Below, piece by piece: positions 1 through 8,815 of a stretch of DNA of 64,000 nt. The stretch covers positions 620,001-684,000 of the forward strand of contig NZ_QMIL01000001.1 in assembly GCF_003316875.1 (NCBI RefSeq). The letters run 5' to 3'. The notes beneath the pieces were generated by a model that saw nothing but the letters and a program-made list of their open reading frames with translations, was not told where the DNA came from and ran no database searches. This DNA is from Aliidiomarina celeris (GTDB lineage: Bacteria; Pseudomonadota; Gammaproteobacteria; Enterobacterales; Alteromonadaceae). The position numbers and the translations under genes were made by a program. Every line of letters starts with the position of its first letter. The stretch's first letter is position 1.

Positions 1-96
1 CTGCGCACGGTTCCATGTATTCTTAGCCCACTAGCAAGCCGATTAACATCCGTTAAACCTATAGAGAACACGTGCGCATAACCACGGGGAATAACA

Positions 97-1659
97 ATGA
101 GCAACAATAACAACGCAAATGCTGGGGACAACCCAGACACTCTAATAAACCGCATTCTCAACCGCATTGAGGTTATCGGCAACAAACTGCCTGATCCCGC
201 GGTTATGTTTGCTGCTTTACTGGTCATCGTATGGATTCTGAGCCTCATTTTTGCTCAGTTTAGTTACAGCGAACTCGACCCTCGTACCGCCAGCCCAATT
301 GTGGTGAATAACCTCTTAGCACCCGACGCTTTGGCGAGTTTCTTGGCCAACATGGTAACAACCTTCACCTCGTTTGCACCTCTAGGTGTAGTGCTGGTTG
401 CCATGCTCGGTATTGGTGTGGCAGAACGCAGTGGTTTTATTAACGTAGGCATTAAGTTGCTGTTGAACAACACGGCTAAGTTCTTACTCACACCTATTCT
501 TATTTTAGTGGCCATTGTAAGCCATACCGCGGTCGACGCAGGCTACGTATTAGTTATTCCGCTCGGCGGCATTATCTTCTACGCGGCAGGGCGGCATCCA
601 TTGGCAGGTATTGCGGCGGCGTTCGCGGGTGTGTCGGGCGGTTTCAGTGCCAACTTCGTGCCCAGTGCCATCGACCCCATGCTACAAAGTATTACCCAAG
701 AAGCGGCTCGCCTTTACGACACCGACATTCTATTAAACCCGCTGAACAACTGGTACTTCACCGCCGCCTCAAGCATTGTGGTGGTATTGGTGGGTTGGTA
801 CCTTACCGACAAGATTGTCGAGCCTCGCCTAAAGGGTGTCCAGATCGACGGCGACCCCGACGAGATTCCAAAAATTGAAGACGCAACACCTCAAGATCGC
901 AAGGCATTCCGTGCCGGCGGACTCACCATGCTTGCGGGTATTGCGATTCTAGTTGCGGTAGTGCTGCCGGAAAATTCTGCATTACGCTCACCCACCGGTG
1001 AAATTGCCGCCTTCGACGCACCCTTAATGCAGTCGATTGTGCCGCTCATTTTCCTTCTGTTCTGGGTACCGGGCATTGTGCATGGTTTTGTTGCGGGCAC
1101 CTTTAAAGAAAGCAAAGACGTGATTATGGCCATGTCAAAAACCATGGAAACCATGGCGTATTACTTGGTTATGGCTTTTTTCTGTGCTTTGTTTATTCGC
1201 GCGTTCGGCGACTCTAACCTCGGCATATTACTGGCCATGAAAGGGGCAAATTTCCTCCAGTCACTCGCTGTACCAGGACCCGTTACTTTGGTGGGTATTA
1301 TCATGCTGGTGGCCATTATTAACCTCTTCGTCGGCTCTGCCAGTGCAAAATGGCTGCTCATTTCGCCGATTTTCGTGCCTATGCTCATGCAACTCGGTAT
1401 TTCTCCCGACCTTACCCAGGCAGCCTATCGCGTAGGTGACTCGGTGAGTAACATTATTACGCCGCTGCTGCCCTACTTCCCCTTGGTTGTGGTGTACTGC
1501 CAGCGTTACGTGAAGAGTACCGGCATTGGTACCTTGGTATCCATGATGCTGCCGTTCAGTGTTGCACTGGGTATTGTTTGGACCGCGTTCTTACTCTTGT
1601 ATTGGACAGTTGGAATTCCACTCGGAGTGCAAGCCAACTACCTTTACCCTGCAGGATAA
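97..1659 (+). CDS. AbgT-family transporter
   Basis: Predicted inner-membrane carrier of 520 residues, the usual size for the AbgT family (E. coli AbgT, YdaH, MtrF), whose members move p-aminobenzoyl-glutamate or export sulfonamides and related folate-like compounds. The cytoplasmic N-terminus is short and polar. About a dozen hydrophobic segments follow, with family-type stretches such as SGGFSANF near residue 190 and VGDSVSNIITPL near residue 450. A GGGGAA ribosome-binding site sits about 7 bases before the ATG. The gene stands alone and ends at a strong terminator. Substrate and direction of transport cannot be read from sequence. Family assignment is firm, exact function open. Confidence 0.9.
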   Translation: MSNNNNANAGDNPDTLINRILNRIEVIGNKLPDPAVMFAALLVIVWILSLIFAQFSYSELDPRTASPIVVNNLLAPDALASFLANMVTTFTSFAPLGVVLVAMLGIGVAERSGFINVGIKLLLNNTAKFLLTPILILVAIVSHTAVDAGYVLVIPLGGIIFYAAGRHPLAGIAAAFAGVSGGFSANFVPSAIDPMLQSITQEAARLYDTDILLNPLNNWYFTAASSIVVVLVGWYLTDKIVEPRLKGVQIDGDPDEIPKIEDATPQDRKAFRAGGLTMLAGIAILVAVVLPENSALRSPTGEIAAFDAPLMQSIVPLIFLLFWVPGIVHGFVAGTFKESKDVIMAMSKTMETMAYYLVMAFFCALFIRAFGDSNLGILLAMKGANFLQSLAVPGPVTLVGIIMLVAIINLFVGSASAKWLLISPIFVPMLMQLGISPDLTQAAYRVGDSVSNIITPLLPYFPLVVVYCQRYVKSTGIGTLVSMMLPFSVALGIVWTAFLLLYWTVGIPLGVQANYLYPAG

Positions 1660-1681
1660 TTCACTGCAGTAAATGGGTAGC

Positions 1682-1711
1682 AAAAAAGAGCCGCAATTGC
1701 GGCTCTTTTTT
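1682..1711. terminator. Rho-independent terminator after the AbgT gene
   Basis: A perfect 30-base palindrome: a GAGCCGCAATTGCGGCTC core flanked by six A on the left and six T on the right. It can fold on both strands and should end transcription of the AbgT-family gene. Confidence 0.85.
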
Positions 1712-1890
1712 ATGGCCTCAACAAACTATCGGTTTGATCTATCATAGAAGCCTTCGTACTTAGCCACCGCTTCCACTCTGCACATTTAATGTTAAACTGA
1801 AGGCGTTCTGTTGTGCGCCCCTGAACCCAACACAATCCGTTGAGGCTTCATAGCAACTGTAAATAATTCTAACCGTGAGTATGCATTCCT

Positions 1891-3078
1891 ATGGCTAAAC
1901 TTCCTGCTTTTCTCGACATGTATCGTGCGCTCATCGCGTCGCCCTCTGTGTCGTGCCTAAACCCCGAATGGGATATTTCGAACAAGGCGGTAATCGACCA
2001 ACTCGGCCAATGGTTAACAGCGCTCGGTTTTGAAGTACAAATAGAAGCGCTCGAGAGCCAAGCGGGAAAATACAATTTACTCGCTCGTATCGGTCCCGCG
2101 CACCTGAGCGGAGGCTTGCTACTGGCAGGCCATACCGACACCGTGCCTTGGGACGAAGGCCGTTGGACCCGAAGCCCGTTCGAGCTTACGGAAGCCGACA
2201 ATAAACTTTACGGGCTGGGAAGCGCCGACATGAAAGGCTTTTTTGCCTTCGTTTTGGAAGCCCTGCGCGAGCTCGATTTAAGCAAGCTCACCAAGCCCCT
2301 TTACATTTTGGCAACTGCTGACGAAGAAACCACCATGGCTGGCGCCCGCGAGCTGCATCGTTTTGCCAATTTAAAACCGGAATACGCCATTATTGGCGAG
2401 CCGACCAATATGGTGCCCGTGCGCATGCACAAAGGCCATAGTACCGACTGCATTCGCATTACCGGAAGAACCGGGCATAGTTCTGATCCTGCCGCCGGGC
2501 TCAACGCCATTGAGGTTATGCACCAAGTCATTACTGAAATGATGGAACTGCAACAGCACTTTAAAGACAACTTTAATGAGCCCGCATTTAAAGTACCTTA
2601 CCCTACCTTAAATTTTGGCCACATTCACGGTGGCGACGCGGCAAATCGCATTTGCGCCTGCTGTGAGCTCCACATGGACATGCGCCCACTGCCAGGCATG
2701 TCTATCGACTTGTTAGATCAACTGCTGCACGCACGCCTTGGTGAACTGCAAAAGCGTTATCCCAACGCAATTGCTATAGAAGCCATGCACCCACCTATTC
2801 CAGGTTATGCGTGTGCGGCCGACGCAACCTTAGTCAAACTTGCCGAGCGAATAAGCGGGCATGCCGCTGAGCCAGCAAACTATTGCACCGAAGCGCCCTT
2901 TGTTAATCAGCTCGGTTGCGAAACCATTGTTATGGGGCCGGGCTCTATTGCCCAAGCGCATCAGCCCGACGAGTTCATCCGCTTGGACGAAATTAAGCCT
3001 GCCCTGAGCCAACTCAAGTCGATTATGGAAAATCTGTGTTTCAATTTAAAACCTAACAACGCGGAGCCTGCCCAATGA
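1891..3078 (+). CDS. argE: Acetylornithine deacetylase
   Basis: Cytoplasmic M20-family metallohydrolase (395 residues) that removes acetate from N-acetylornithine in arginine synthesis. Metal-ligand motifs are in order: GHTDTVPWD (H81, D83), the bridging aspartate D113 in GSADMKG, the catalytic glutamate pair E145/E146 in TADEET, E170 in IIGEPTN, and H357 near the C-terminus. The fit is better to ArgE than to DapE because of overall length and the [11 protein letters not shown] region. The gene overlaps rnhB by four bases (ATGA), so the two are probably translationally coupled. No other arg gene lies in the window; in E. coli argE is divergent from argCBH. Confidence 0.92.
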   Translation: MAKLPAFLDMYRALIASPSVSCLNPEWDISNKAVIDQLGQWLTALGFEVQIEALESQAGKYNLLARIGPAHLSGGLLLAGHTDTVPWDEGRWTRSPFELTEADNKLYGLGSADMKGFFAFVLEALRELDLSKLTKPLYILATADEETTMAGARELHRFANLKPEYAIIGEPTNMVPVRMHKGHSTDCIRITGRTGHSSDPAAGLNAIEVMHQVITEMMELQQHFKDNFNEPAFKVPYPTLNFGHIHGGDAANRICACCELHMDMRPLPGMSIDLLDQLLHARLGELQKRYPNAIAIEAMHPPIPGYACAADATLVKLAERISGHAAEPANYCTEAPFVNQLGCETIVMGPGSIAQAHQPDEFIRLDEIKPALSQLKSIMENLCFNLKPNNAEPAQ

Positions 3079-3710
3079 GCACGCAACTGTTAGTGTGTGG
3101 CGCAGACGAAGCTGGCCGCGGCCCCATCGCCGGCCCGGTGGTGGCTGCGGCGGTTATTCTCGACCCGAACCAGCCTATCGAGGGTATTAACGACTCGAAG
3201 AAGCTGAGCGAAAAGAAGCGCAATGCGTTAAGTGAGATCATTAAAGAAAAAGCCTTAGCATGGGCAATTGCGCAGTGTGATCCCGATGAAATTGATCAGC
3301 TTAATATACTGCATGCTTCTATGTTAGCCATGAAGCGCGCGATCGAGTCACTCAGTATAGCCCCCGATAAGGCATTCATCGACGGTAACCGAATTCCGCC
3401 GGGGTTGTCGGTGCCGGCCGAAGCAATTATCGGCGGCGACGCCATTGAACAGTGCATTGGAGCCGCCTCAATATTGGCTAAGGTTGAGCGTGATCGGCAA
3501 ATGCTCGAGTGGCATGAACGCTACCCAATGTACGAATTTAACAAGCACAAAGCCTATCCCACCAAGCAGCATTTGCAGTTGTTACAGCAGCATGGGGTAA
3601 GCCCCATTCATCGCAAAAGCTTCCGGCCGGTTAAATCGCTGCTTGAACACCCCCCTGCGGATCATGCACTGGCAAAGCCGATAACTAAAACACATAACAA
3701 AAAACAATAA
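3075..3710 (+). CDS. rnhB: Ribonuclease HII
   Basis: Cuts the RNA strand of RNA-DNA hybrids and removes single ribonucleotides misincorporated into DNA. The type II signature [13 protein letters not shown] contains the catalytic D11/E12 pair, further acidic residues lie in AFIDGN, and [12 protein letters not shown] is family-typical. At 211 residues it is normal in length with a basic C-terminal tail. It starts inside the argE stop codon. In E. coli and many gammaproteobacteria rnhB sits between lpxB and dnaE; here dnaE is about 20 kb away on the other strand, so the gene has moved into an argE transcription unit. Confidence 0.95.
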   Translation: MSTQLLVCGADEAGRGPIAGPVVAAAVILDPNQPIEGINDSKKLSEKKRNALSEIIKEKALAWAIAQCDPDEIDQLNILHASMLAMKRAIESLSIAPDKAFIDGNRIPPGLSVPAEAIIGGDAIEQCIGAASILAKVERDRQMLEWHERYPMYEFNKHKAYPTKQHLQLLQQHGVSPIHRKSFRPVKSLLEHPPADHALAKPITKTHNKKQ

Positions 3711-3724
3711 CTGAGGAATTTAAA

Positions 3725-4507
3725 ATGAGTTCACTGCACGGCAAAACCATTTGGTTAACAGGCGCCTCTTCTGGCATTGGCTTGGCCCTCGCTGAAGCGC
3801 TTGCGAACGAAGGCGCATCACTCATTTTAACGGCGCGCAGTGAGGACACTCTCACGGCATTAGCCAACCGTTTACCCGGCCAGCACCATGTTGCCGTAAT
3901 GGACTTAATGCAACCTGAACACGCATTTGAGTCTGCGACCAAAGTGGTTGCCGCACATCAAGTGGACATTTTAATTAATAACGCAGGCGTGTCGCAGCGA
4001 AGCTTGGCATTAGAAACCGATCTCAGTGTTTATCGCAAATTAATGGACATCAACTATTTTAGCGTTGTTGCCCTTACCCAAGCTGTATTACCCAGCATGG
4101 TTAAGCGCCAAAGTGGTCATATTGTTACGGTGTCTTCTGTGGCCGGCAAGGTTGGCACCAAACTCCGCAGTGGTTATGCAGGTTCAAAATTTGGCGTGAT
4201 TGGCTTTATGGACTGCTTACGCGCAGAAATGCGTGAACACGGCGTGCATTGCACCACCATTTGTCCCGGTTTTGTAAACACCGCCATTGCCCATAATTCA
4301 CTGGTGGGTAACGGTCAACCCCTTAATCAAGCCGACCCCGACAATGCCGGAGGTATTTCCGCGGAGCAATGCGCGCGCGCAATCGTAAAAGCTATCAAAG
4401 CACAAAAGGCAGAGGTTGTGGTTGCAGATGGCCTAAGTAAACTCGCGCCTTTGCTGAACCGTTTCTTTCCTAGCTTGGTACGCAAAATGGTTGCTAATCG
4501 CAAATAG
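3725..4507 (+). CDS. Short-chain dehydrogenase/reductase
   Basis: NAD(P)-dependent oxidoreductase of the classical SDR family, 260 residues. The Rossmann motif TGASSGIG is near residues 12-19, NNAG at 85-88, a catalytic serine near S138, and the YxxxK pair is Y151/K155 in YAGSK. The C-terminal part (GFMDCLRAEMREHGV, then CPGFVNT) resembles the DHRS7-like SDR subgroup, which often acts on lipid or steroid-like carbonyls, but the substrate cannot be predicted. A GAGGA ribosome-binding site precedes the ATG. It lies 14 bases after rnhB and probably belongs to the argE-rnhB unit. Confidence 0.88.
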   Translation: MSSLHGKTIWLTGASSGIGLALAEALANEGASLILTARSEDTLTALANRLPGQHHVAVMDLMQPEHAFESATKVVAAHQVDILINNAGVSQRSLALETDLSVYRKLMDINYFSVVALTQAVLPSMVKRQSGHIVTVSSVAGKVGTKLRSGYAGSKFGVIGFMDCLRAEMREHGVHCTTICPGFVNTAIAHNSLVGNGQPLNQADPDNAGGISAEQCARAIVKAIKAQKAEVVVADGLSKLAPLLNRFFPSLVRKMVANRK

Positions 4508-4601
4508 CATTCAGCTAATGGCAGCGAACTGATCAAAAGCGCAGAAAATACGTACCCTATACATATCGTTCACTCAGTACGTTTTTTTATAAGGATTACC
4601 C

Positions 4602-5645
4602 ATGCGCTCAATGAAGTTCGCGCTTTTCACCGCTGCCCTCACGGCCCTATTTGTAGCGCCAATGAGCCAAGCCCAACAATGGGGTGGCAACCGCCCTGCA
4701 CAAGTGGTTGCGAGTAAAATAGCCTTCGACGCGAGAACTCAACGGGTTGAAGCGGTGGGCAACACCGAGTCGGTGCAATCTGTACTGATCTACCCCGCTG
4801 TGGGCGACTTGGTCACCTCCGTGCGTTTCGTGGCCGGCCAATATGTCGAACAAGGTGACATCTTGCTCGAGCTCGATAGCCGCCGCCAGCGTACAGCCTT
4901 ACAGCGCGCTGAAATTGAATTGGTTGATGCGGAGCGCACCGTTGAGCGCTTGCGTGCCAGCCGAGAGCGAGGCGCCATTCCGCAAAGCGATCTCGACGAC
5001 GCCCTCACCGTTCGTGATCTCGCTCGAGTGCAAGTTCGAGAAGCCGAAGCTAACTTGGAAGACCGCTTTGTGCGCGCCCCCTTCGACGGCGTTGTGGGCA
5101 TTACCGATATTCAGCCTGGCGACCGTATTAGCGCCACCACCATGGTCACCACCATCGACAATCGCGAACAACTTTACGTGGACTTCCAAGCCCCAGAAAC
5201 CGCGCTAAATTTACTACAGAACAACGACACGGTTGCCGCCACACCTTGGCAAAACAGTGCCGAAATACTCACCCTCAACATTGCCGATATCGACTCTCGG
5301 GTTGACCCACAAACACGTACCATTCGTGTGCGCGCACTCCTAGAAAACGAGGATGACAAATATCGACCCGGCATGAGCTTTCGTATTCGGTTGGAAATTG
5401 AAGGCGATTACTATGCCGTTATTCCAGAAGCCGCACTGATGTGGGGAGCCGAAGGCGCCTTTGTTTGGCGTGTAGCTGAGGGCAAGGCCGAACGGGTGAA
5501 CGTAGAGATTCAACAGCGCCGCCGCGGTTCGTTATTAGTAGACGCCGATCTCACATCGGAAGACTTAATTGTAGTTGAAGGCGTGCAAACATTACGCCCT
5601 GGCCAAGCGCTTAATGTTTCGAATGCTGAGGAGCTGAGCCAATGA
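4602..5645 (+). CDS. RND efflux periplasmic adaptor, system 1
   Basis: Membrane-fusion (AcrA/MexA-type) subunit bridging an RND pump to an outer-membrane channel. An N-terminal signal peptide ends near the SQAQ site (about residues 1-25) and carries no lipobox cysteine. The lipoyl half-motif GQYVEQGDILLELD is near residue 80, followed by a short coiled-coil hairpin (about 100-145). The second lipoyl half contains RAPFDGVVG, and beta-barrel and membrane-proximal segments complete it. At 347 residues it is compact for the family. AAGGA lies about 6 bases before the ATG. It overlaps the pump gene by four bases. The exported substrate is unknown. Confidence 0.9.
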   Translation: MRSMKFALFTAALTALFVAPMSQAQQWGGNRPAQVVASKIAFDARTQRVEAVGNTESVQSVLIYPAVGDLVTSVRFVAGQYVEQGDILLELDSRRQRTALQRAEIELVDAERTVERLRASRERGAIPQSDLDDALTVRDLARVQVREAEANLEDRFVRAPFDGVVGITDIQPGDRISATTMVTTIDNREQLYVDFQAPETALNLLQNNDTVAATPWQNSAEILTLNIADIDSRVDPQTRTIRVRALLENEDDKYRPGMSFRIRLEIEGDYYAVIPEAALMWGAEGAFVWRVAEGKAERVNVEIQQRRRGSLLVDADLTSEDLIVVEGVQTLRPGQALNVSNAEELSQ

Positions 5646-8600
5646 GTAACGAAAGCGCACTCACCAATGACTTACCCTCGCTGGCCATTCGCCGCCCGGT
5701 ACTGATTGTTGTACTCAACCTACTGATTATTATCGCGGGTATTGCAGCGCTGAATGGTTTAGAGGTACGCGAACTGCCAGACGTTGATCGGCCGATTGTG
5801 ACCGTGAGCGCAAGCTTTCCCGGCGGCTCTCCGGAAACCGTAGATTCAGAAGTAACAAGCCGACTCGAAGCGGCAGCTGCCCGTGTTAGTGGTGTGAAGT
5901 CTATTCGCTCGTCGAGCGAAGAAGGAAGCACTCGTATTGTTGTTGAGTTTAGGCCCACTGTCGATTTAGACACCGCCGCCAATGAAATGCGCGAGTCGGT
6001 AAGCCGCGTGCAACGGCAATTACCTCCCGAAGTGGAACAAGTGGCAATTATTAAGGCCGACAACGACGCCCAGTCGGTGGTCAGTGTAGCGGTAAGCTCC
6101 GACACCCTTCAACTCGAAGAGTTAACGGAACGGATTGAAACAGACTTAGCACCGCTGTTCCTGAACATTCCTGGTGTCGCCGACGTGCAGCTGCAAGGCG
6201 CGCGCGAGCGGGTCATGCGAGTTAACATTGACCCATTGCGGTTGTCGAGTTTCAACCTTACCGTTGCCGATGTAGCGAACGTACTACGCCAAGCGCCGTT
6301 CGACGTGCCGGCCGGCTCGTTAAAATCAACCGACCAACAACTGATTGTACGTGCAGACGCAACTTCCGTAAGCGCGGAGCAAGTCGAAGACATTATTATT
6401 AGCGGCGACACCCGTATTAGCGACATTGCCAACGTATTTTTTGGCCCTGCCGACGCCTCTAATATGGTGCGGCTCGACGGCCGCCCCGTTATTGGTATGG
6501 GTATCTTGCGCCAAGCCGGCTCCAACACCATTGAAATTTCGAACGAAGTTTTAAATCAGATCGAACAACTGCAGGCTCGTTTTCCTGAACTCACCTTCCA
6601 AGTAACCTCCGACGACGCCGAGTTTATCCGCGGGTCTGTACGTGAAGTCATTGTGTCCCTCTCGCTCACTATTGCCTTAGTTATTCTTACATTACGTGTA
6701 TTCATTGGTTCATGGCGAGCCACTATTATACCAGCAGCCAGTATACCAGTGGCCTTAGTCGGTGCGTTGTCTGCTCTCTGGGTGCTCGGTTTTTCTATTA
6801 ATATTCTTACCTTATTGGCCCTCGTGCTGGCCACCGGTTTAATAGTAGACGACGCCATTGTAGTGACCGAAAATATTCAACGGCGTCGCAGCTTAGGCTT
6901 AGGTGCGCGCGCTGCTGCCGTGATTGGTACTCGCGAAGTTTTCTTTGCAGTAGTTGCAACCACGGCTGTACTCGCGGCGGTGTTTATCCCGATCGCCTTT
7001 TTACCCTCCACCGCGGGCATGCTGTTCCGCGAGTTTGGCGGCACTCTTGCTATTGCAGTCATTATCTCGTCGTTTGTTGCACTTTCCTTGGTGCCTGCAC
7101 TCACTGCAAAGCTGCCGATCAAAAAAGGTAAAGCAAGCTTACTCATGCGCTTTGGAGACCGTTTAGTCAATCTCTATGCCCGTAGTTTAGGGTTTTGCTT
7201 AAACCACGCATGGTGGGTGCTGGTTATTAGTTTGGCGCTTGCAGGCGGTGCTTTCACACTCTACCAAAGCCTAGAGAATGAACTTATGCCCACAGAAGAC
7301 CGCGGCACTGTGCGTATTTTCGCTCGCGGGCCCGACGGTGTCGGCCTCGACTTTATGGACCGCCAAGCCTATCGGCTGGAAGAAATTTTAATGCCATACG
7401 CAGAAAGTGGCGACATTGACTCCATTTTCACTGTAGTGGGTCAATGGGATCCGAACCTTACCTTTATTACCGCTAAGTTAAAGCATTGGGACGAGCGCGA
7501 TAAAAGCCAGCAAGATATTATCGACGCCATTAACGAGCCTATTTCCAGCGTAGCGGGTGTTTCTGGGCGCGCGTTTGGCAGCAACAGCTTAAACTTGCGT
7601 GGGCAAGGTGGCGGCTTAGAGCTCGCGTTAACCGGCCCCACCTATGAAATTATTTACGACGCTGCCTTAGCGTTCACTGCGGAAGTACGGGAGAAGTTGC
7701 CAGAATTAGGCTTTCCGCGTATTTCTTATCAGCCCACACAGCCACAGCTACGGGTAAACATAGACCGTCAACGCGCAGAAGAGCTTGGTGTGCCGCTATC
7801 GGACATTTCAACCACCTTGCGGGTCGCCATTAATGGCGACGATATCGCCGACTTGAATGTTGGTGATCAGTCTATCCCCATTATGCTGCGGGCCAACCGC
7901 AGTCGCGTGCAAGATCCAATCGACTTAGAGAACCTCTACGTGGGTGCTCGCGACGGCAGTTTAGTACCCTTATCTAGTATTGCGACCATTACCGAAGAGG
8001 GTGTTGCCGCGGAACTTGAGCGGCAATCACAACGACGCGCCATTGAAATAGACATGGAGCTACCCGATTCTATGAGTATTGAGGAGGCAGTGACAGCCCT
8101 GCGCGATATTGCCCAAGCCAATCTCCCCTCAGGCATTGGCTTAGTCTTTATGGGTGAAGCGCAGGCGTACGAAGAAACCGCTCGGGAAGTGCTTCTAACC
8201 TACGTTCTGGCCTTCCTTATTGTATTCTTAGTGCTTGCCGCTCAATTTGAAAGTGTGAATAGCGCAATTGTGGTGATGATTACGGTTCCATTTGGAATCG
8301 CTGCCGCCTTGTTCGCCCTCTTCTTAACCGGCAATAGCATTAACATTTACTCGCAAATTGGTTTAGTTATGCTCATTGGCCTGTTAGCGAAAAACTCTAT
8401 TCTACTGGTGGAGTTCGCCGACCAGCTAAGAGACAAAGGCAACAGCGTGCGCGAAGCCGTTGAACAGGCTGCCACTATTCGCTTGCGCCCAATAGTAATG
8501 ACCTTGGTTTCAACCCTGTTGGGTGCGCTGCCCTTAATTCTTTCCACCGGCGCCGGCGCAGAGGCCCGCAATGCTATAGGCTGGGTGGTATTTGGTGGCT

Positions 8601-8728
8601 TGGGTATTGCCATGGTGTTTACCCTCTACTTAACGCCGGTACTTTATCTAGGCCTTGCGCGCTTCGTGAAGCCGCGTGCCGACGAAAGTAAGCGCTTGGA
8701 GAAGGAAATGAAAGAGGCGGAAGTTTAG
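5642..8728 (+). CDS. RND efflux pump permease, system 1
   Basis: Inner-membrane proton-driven efflux pump of the AcrB/MexF type (1028 residues, normal length). There is one N-terminal transmembrane helix, a large periplasmic porter domain, a six-helix bundle with the proton-relay pair in GLIVDDAIVVTEN, then a second helix, porter domain and helix bundle (GLLAKNSILLVEFA near the C-terminus). The short cytoplasmic tail is charged. It starts inside the adaptor stop codon and the unit ends at the terminator at about 8.75 kb. No outer-membrane factor gene follows, so it must use a TolC-like channel encoded elsewhere. Confidence 0.93.
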   Translation: MSNESALTNDLPSLAIRRPVLIVVLNLLIIIAGIAALNGLEVRELPDVDRPIVTVSASFPGGSPETVDSEVTSRLEAAAARVSGVKSIRSSSEEGSTRIVVEFRPTVDLDTAANEMRESVSRVQRQLPPEVEQVAIIKADNDAQSVVSVAVSSDTLQLEELTERIETDLAPLFLNIPGVADVQLQGARERVMRVNIDPLRLSSFNLTVADVANVLRQAPFDVPAGSLKSTDQQLIVRADATSVSAEQVEDIIISGDTRISDIANVFFGPADASNMVRLDGRPVIGMGILRQAGSNTIEISNEVLNQIEQLQARFPELTFQVTSDDAEFIRGSVREVIVSLSLTIALVILTLRVFIGSWRATIIPAASIPVALVGALSALWVLGFSINILTLLALVLATGLIVDDAIVVTENIQRRRSLGLGARAAAVIGTREVFFAVVATTAVLAAVFIPIAFLPSTAGMLFREFGGTLAIAVIISSFVALSLVPALTAKLPIKKGKASLLMRFGDRLVNLYARSLGFCLNHAWWVLVISLALAGGAFTLYQSLENELMPTEDRGTVRIFARGPDGVGLDFMDRQAYRLEEILMPYAESGDIDSIFTVVGQWDPNLTFITAKLKHWDERDKSQQDIIDAINEPISSVAGVSGRAFGSNSLNLRGQGGGLELALTGPTYEIIYDAALAFTAEVREKLPELGFPRISYQPTQPQLRVNIDRQRAEELGVPLSDISTTLRVAINGDDIADLNVGDQSIPIMLRANRSRVQDPIDLENLYVGARDGSLVPLSSIATITEEGVAAELERQSQRRAIEIDMELPDSMSIEEAVTALRDIAQANLPSGIGLVFMGEAQAYEETAREVLLTYVLAFLIVFLVLAAQFESVNSAIVVMITVPFGIAAALFALFLTGNSINIYSQIGLVMLIGLLAKNSILLVEFADQLRDKGNSVREAVEQAATIRLRPIVMTLVSTLLGALPLILSTGAGAEARNAIGWVVFGGLGIAMVFTLYLTPVLYLGLARFVKPRADESKRLEKEMKEAEV

Positions 8729-8751
8729 CCGTAGCCTGCGGCGCACCCAAC

Positions 8752-8779
8752 AAAAAACCCTGCTTTCGCAGGGTTTTTT
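8752..8779. terminator. Bidirectional terminator between RND system 1 and the bkd operon
   Basis: Inverted repeat with CCCTGC/GCAGGG arms around a TTTC loop, bracketed by A6 and a T run. It lies between two convergent transcription units and can serve both strands. Confidence 0.85.
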
Positions 8780-8815
8780 TTAATGCATCGAAACGGTCAT
8801 TGCGAACCGAACGGC

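Noticed and set aside
1876-1889. ARG-box-like sequence TGAGTATGCATTCC just before argE
   Set aside because: It matches 8 of 10 arm positions of the E. coli consensus but is a single site, has no tandem partner at the usual 3-base spacing, and overlaps the ribosome-binding region. Chance cannot be excluded.
4550-4592. ACGTAC ... GTACGT inverted repeat followed by T7, a possible terminator after the SDR gene
   Set aside because: The six-base stem and loop of over 20 bases make a stable hairpin unlikely.
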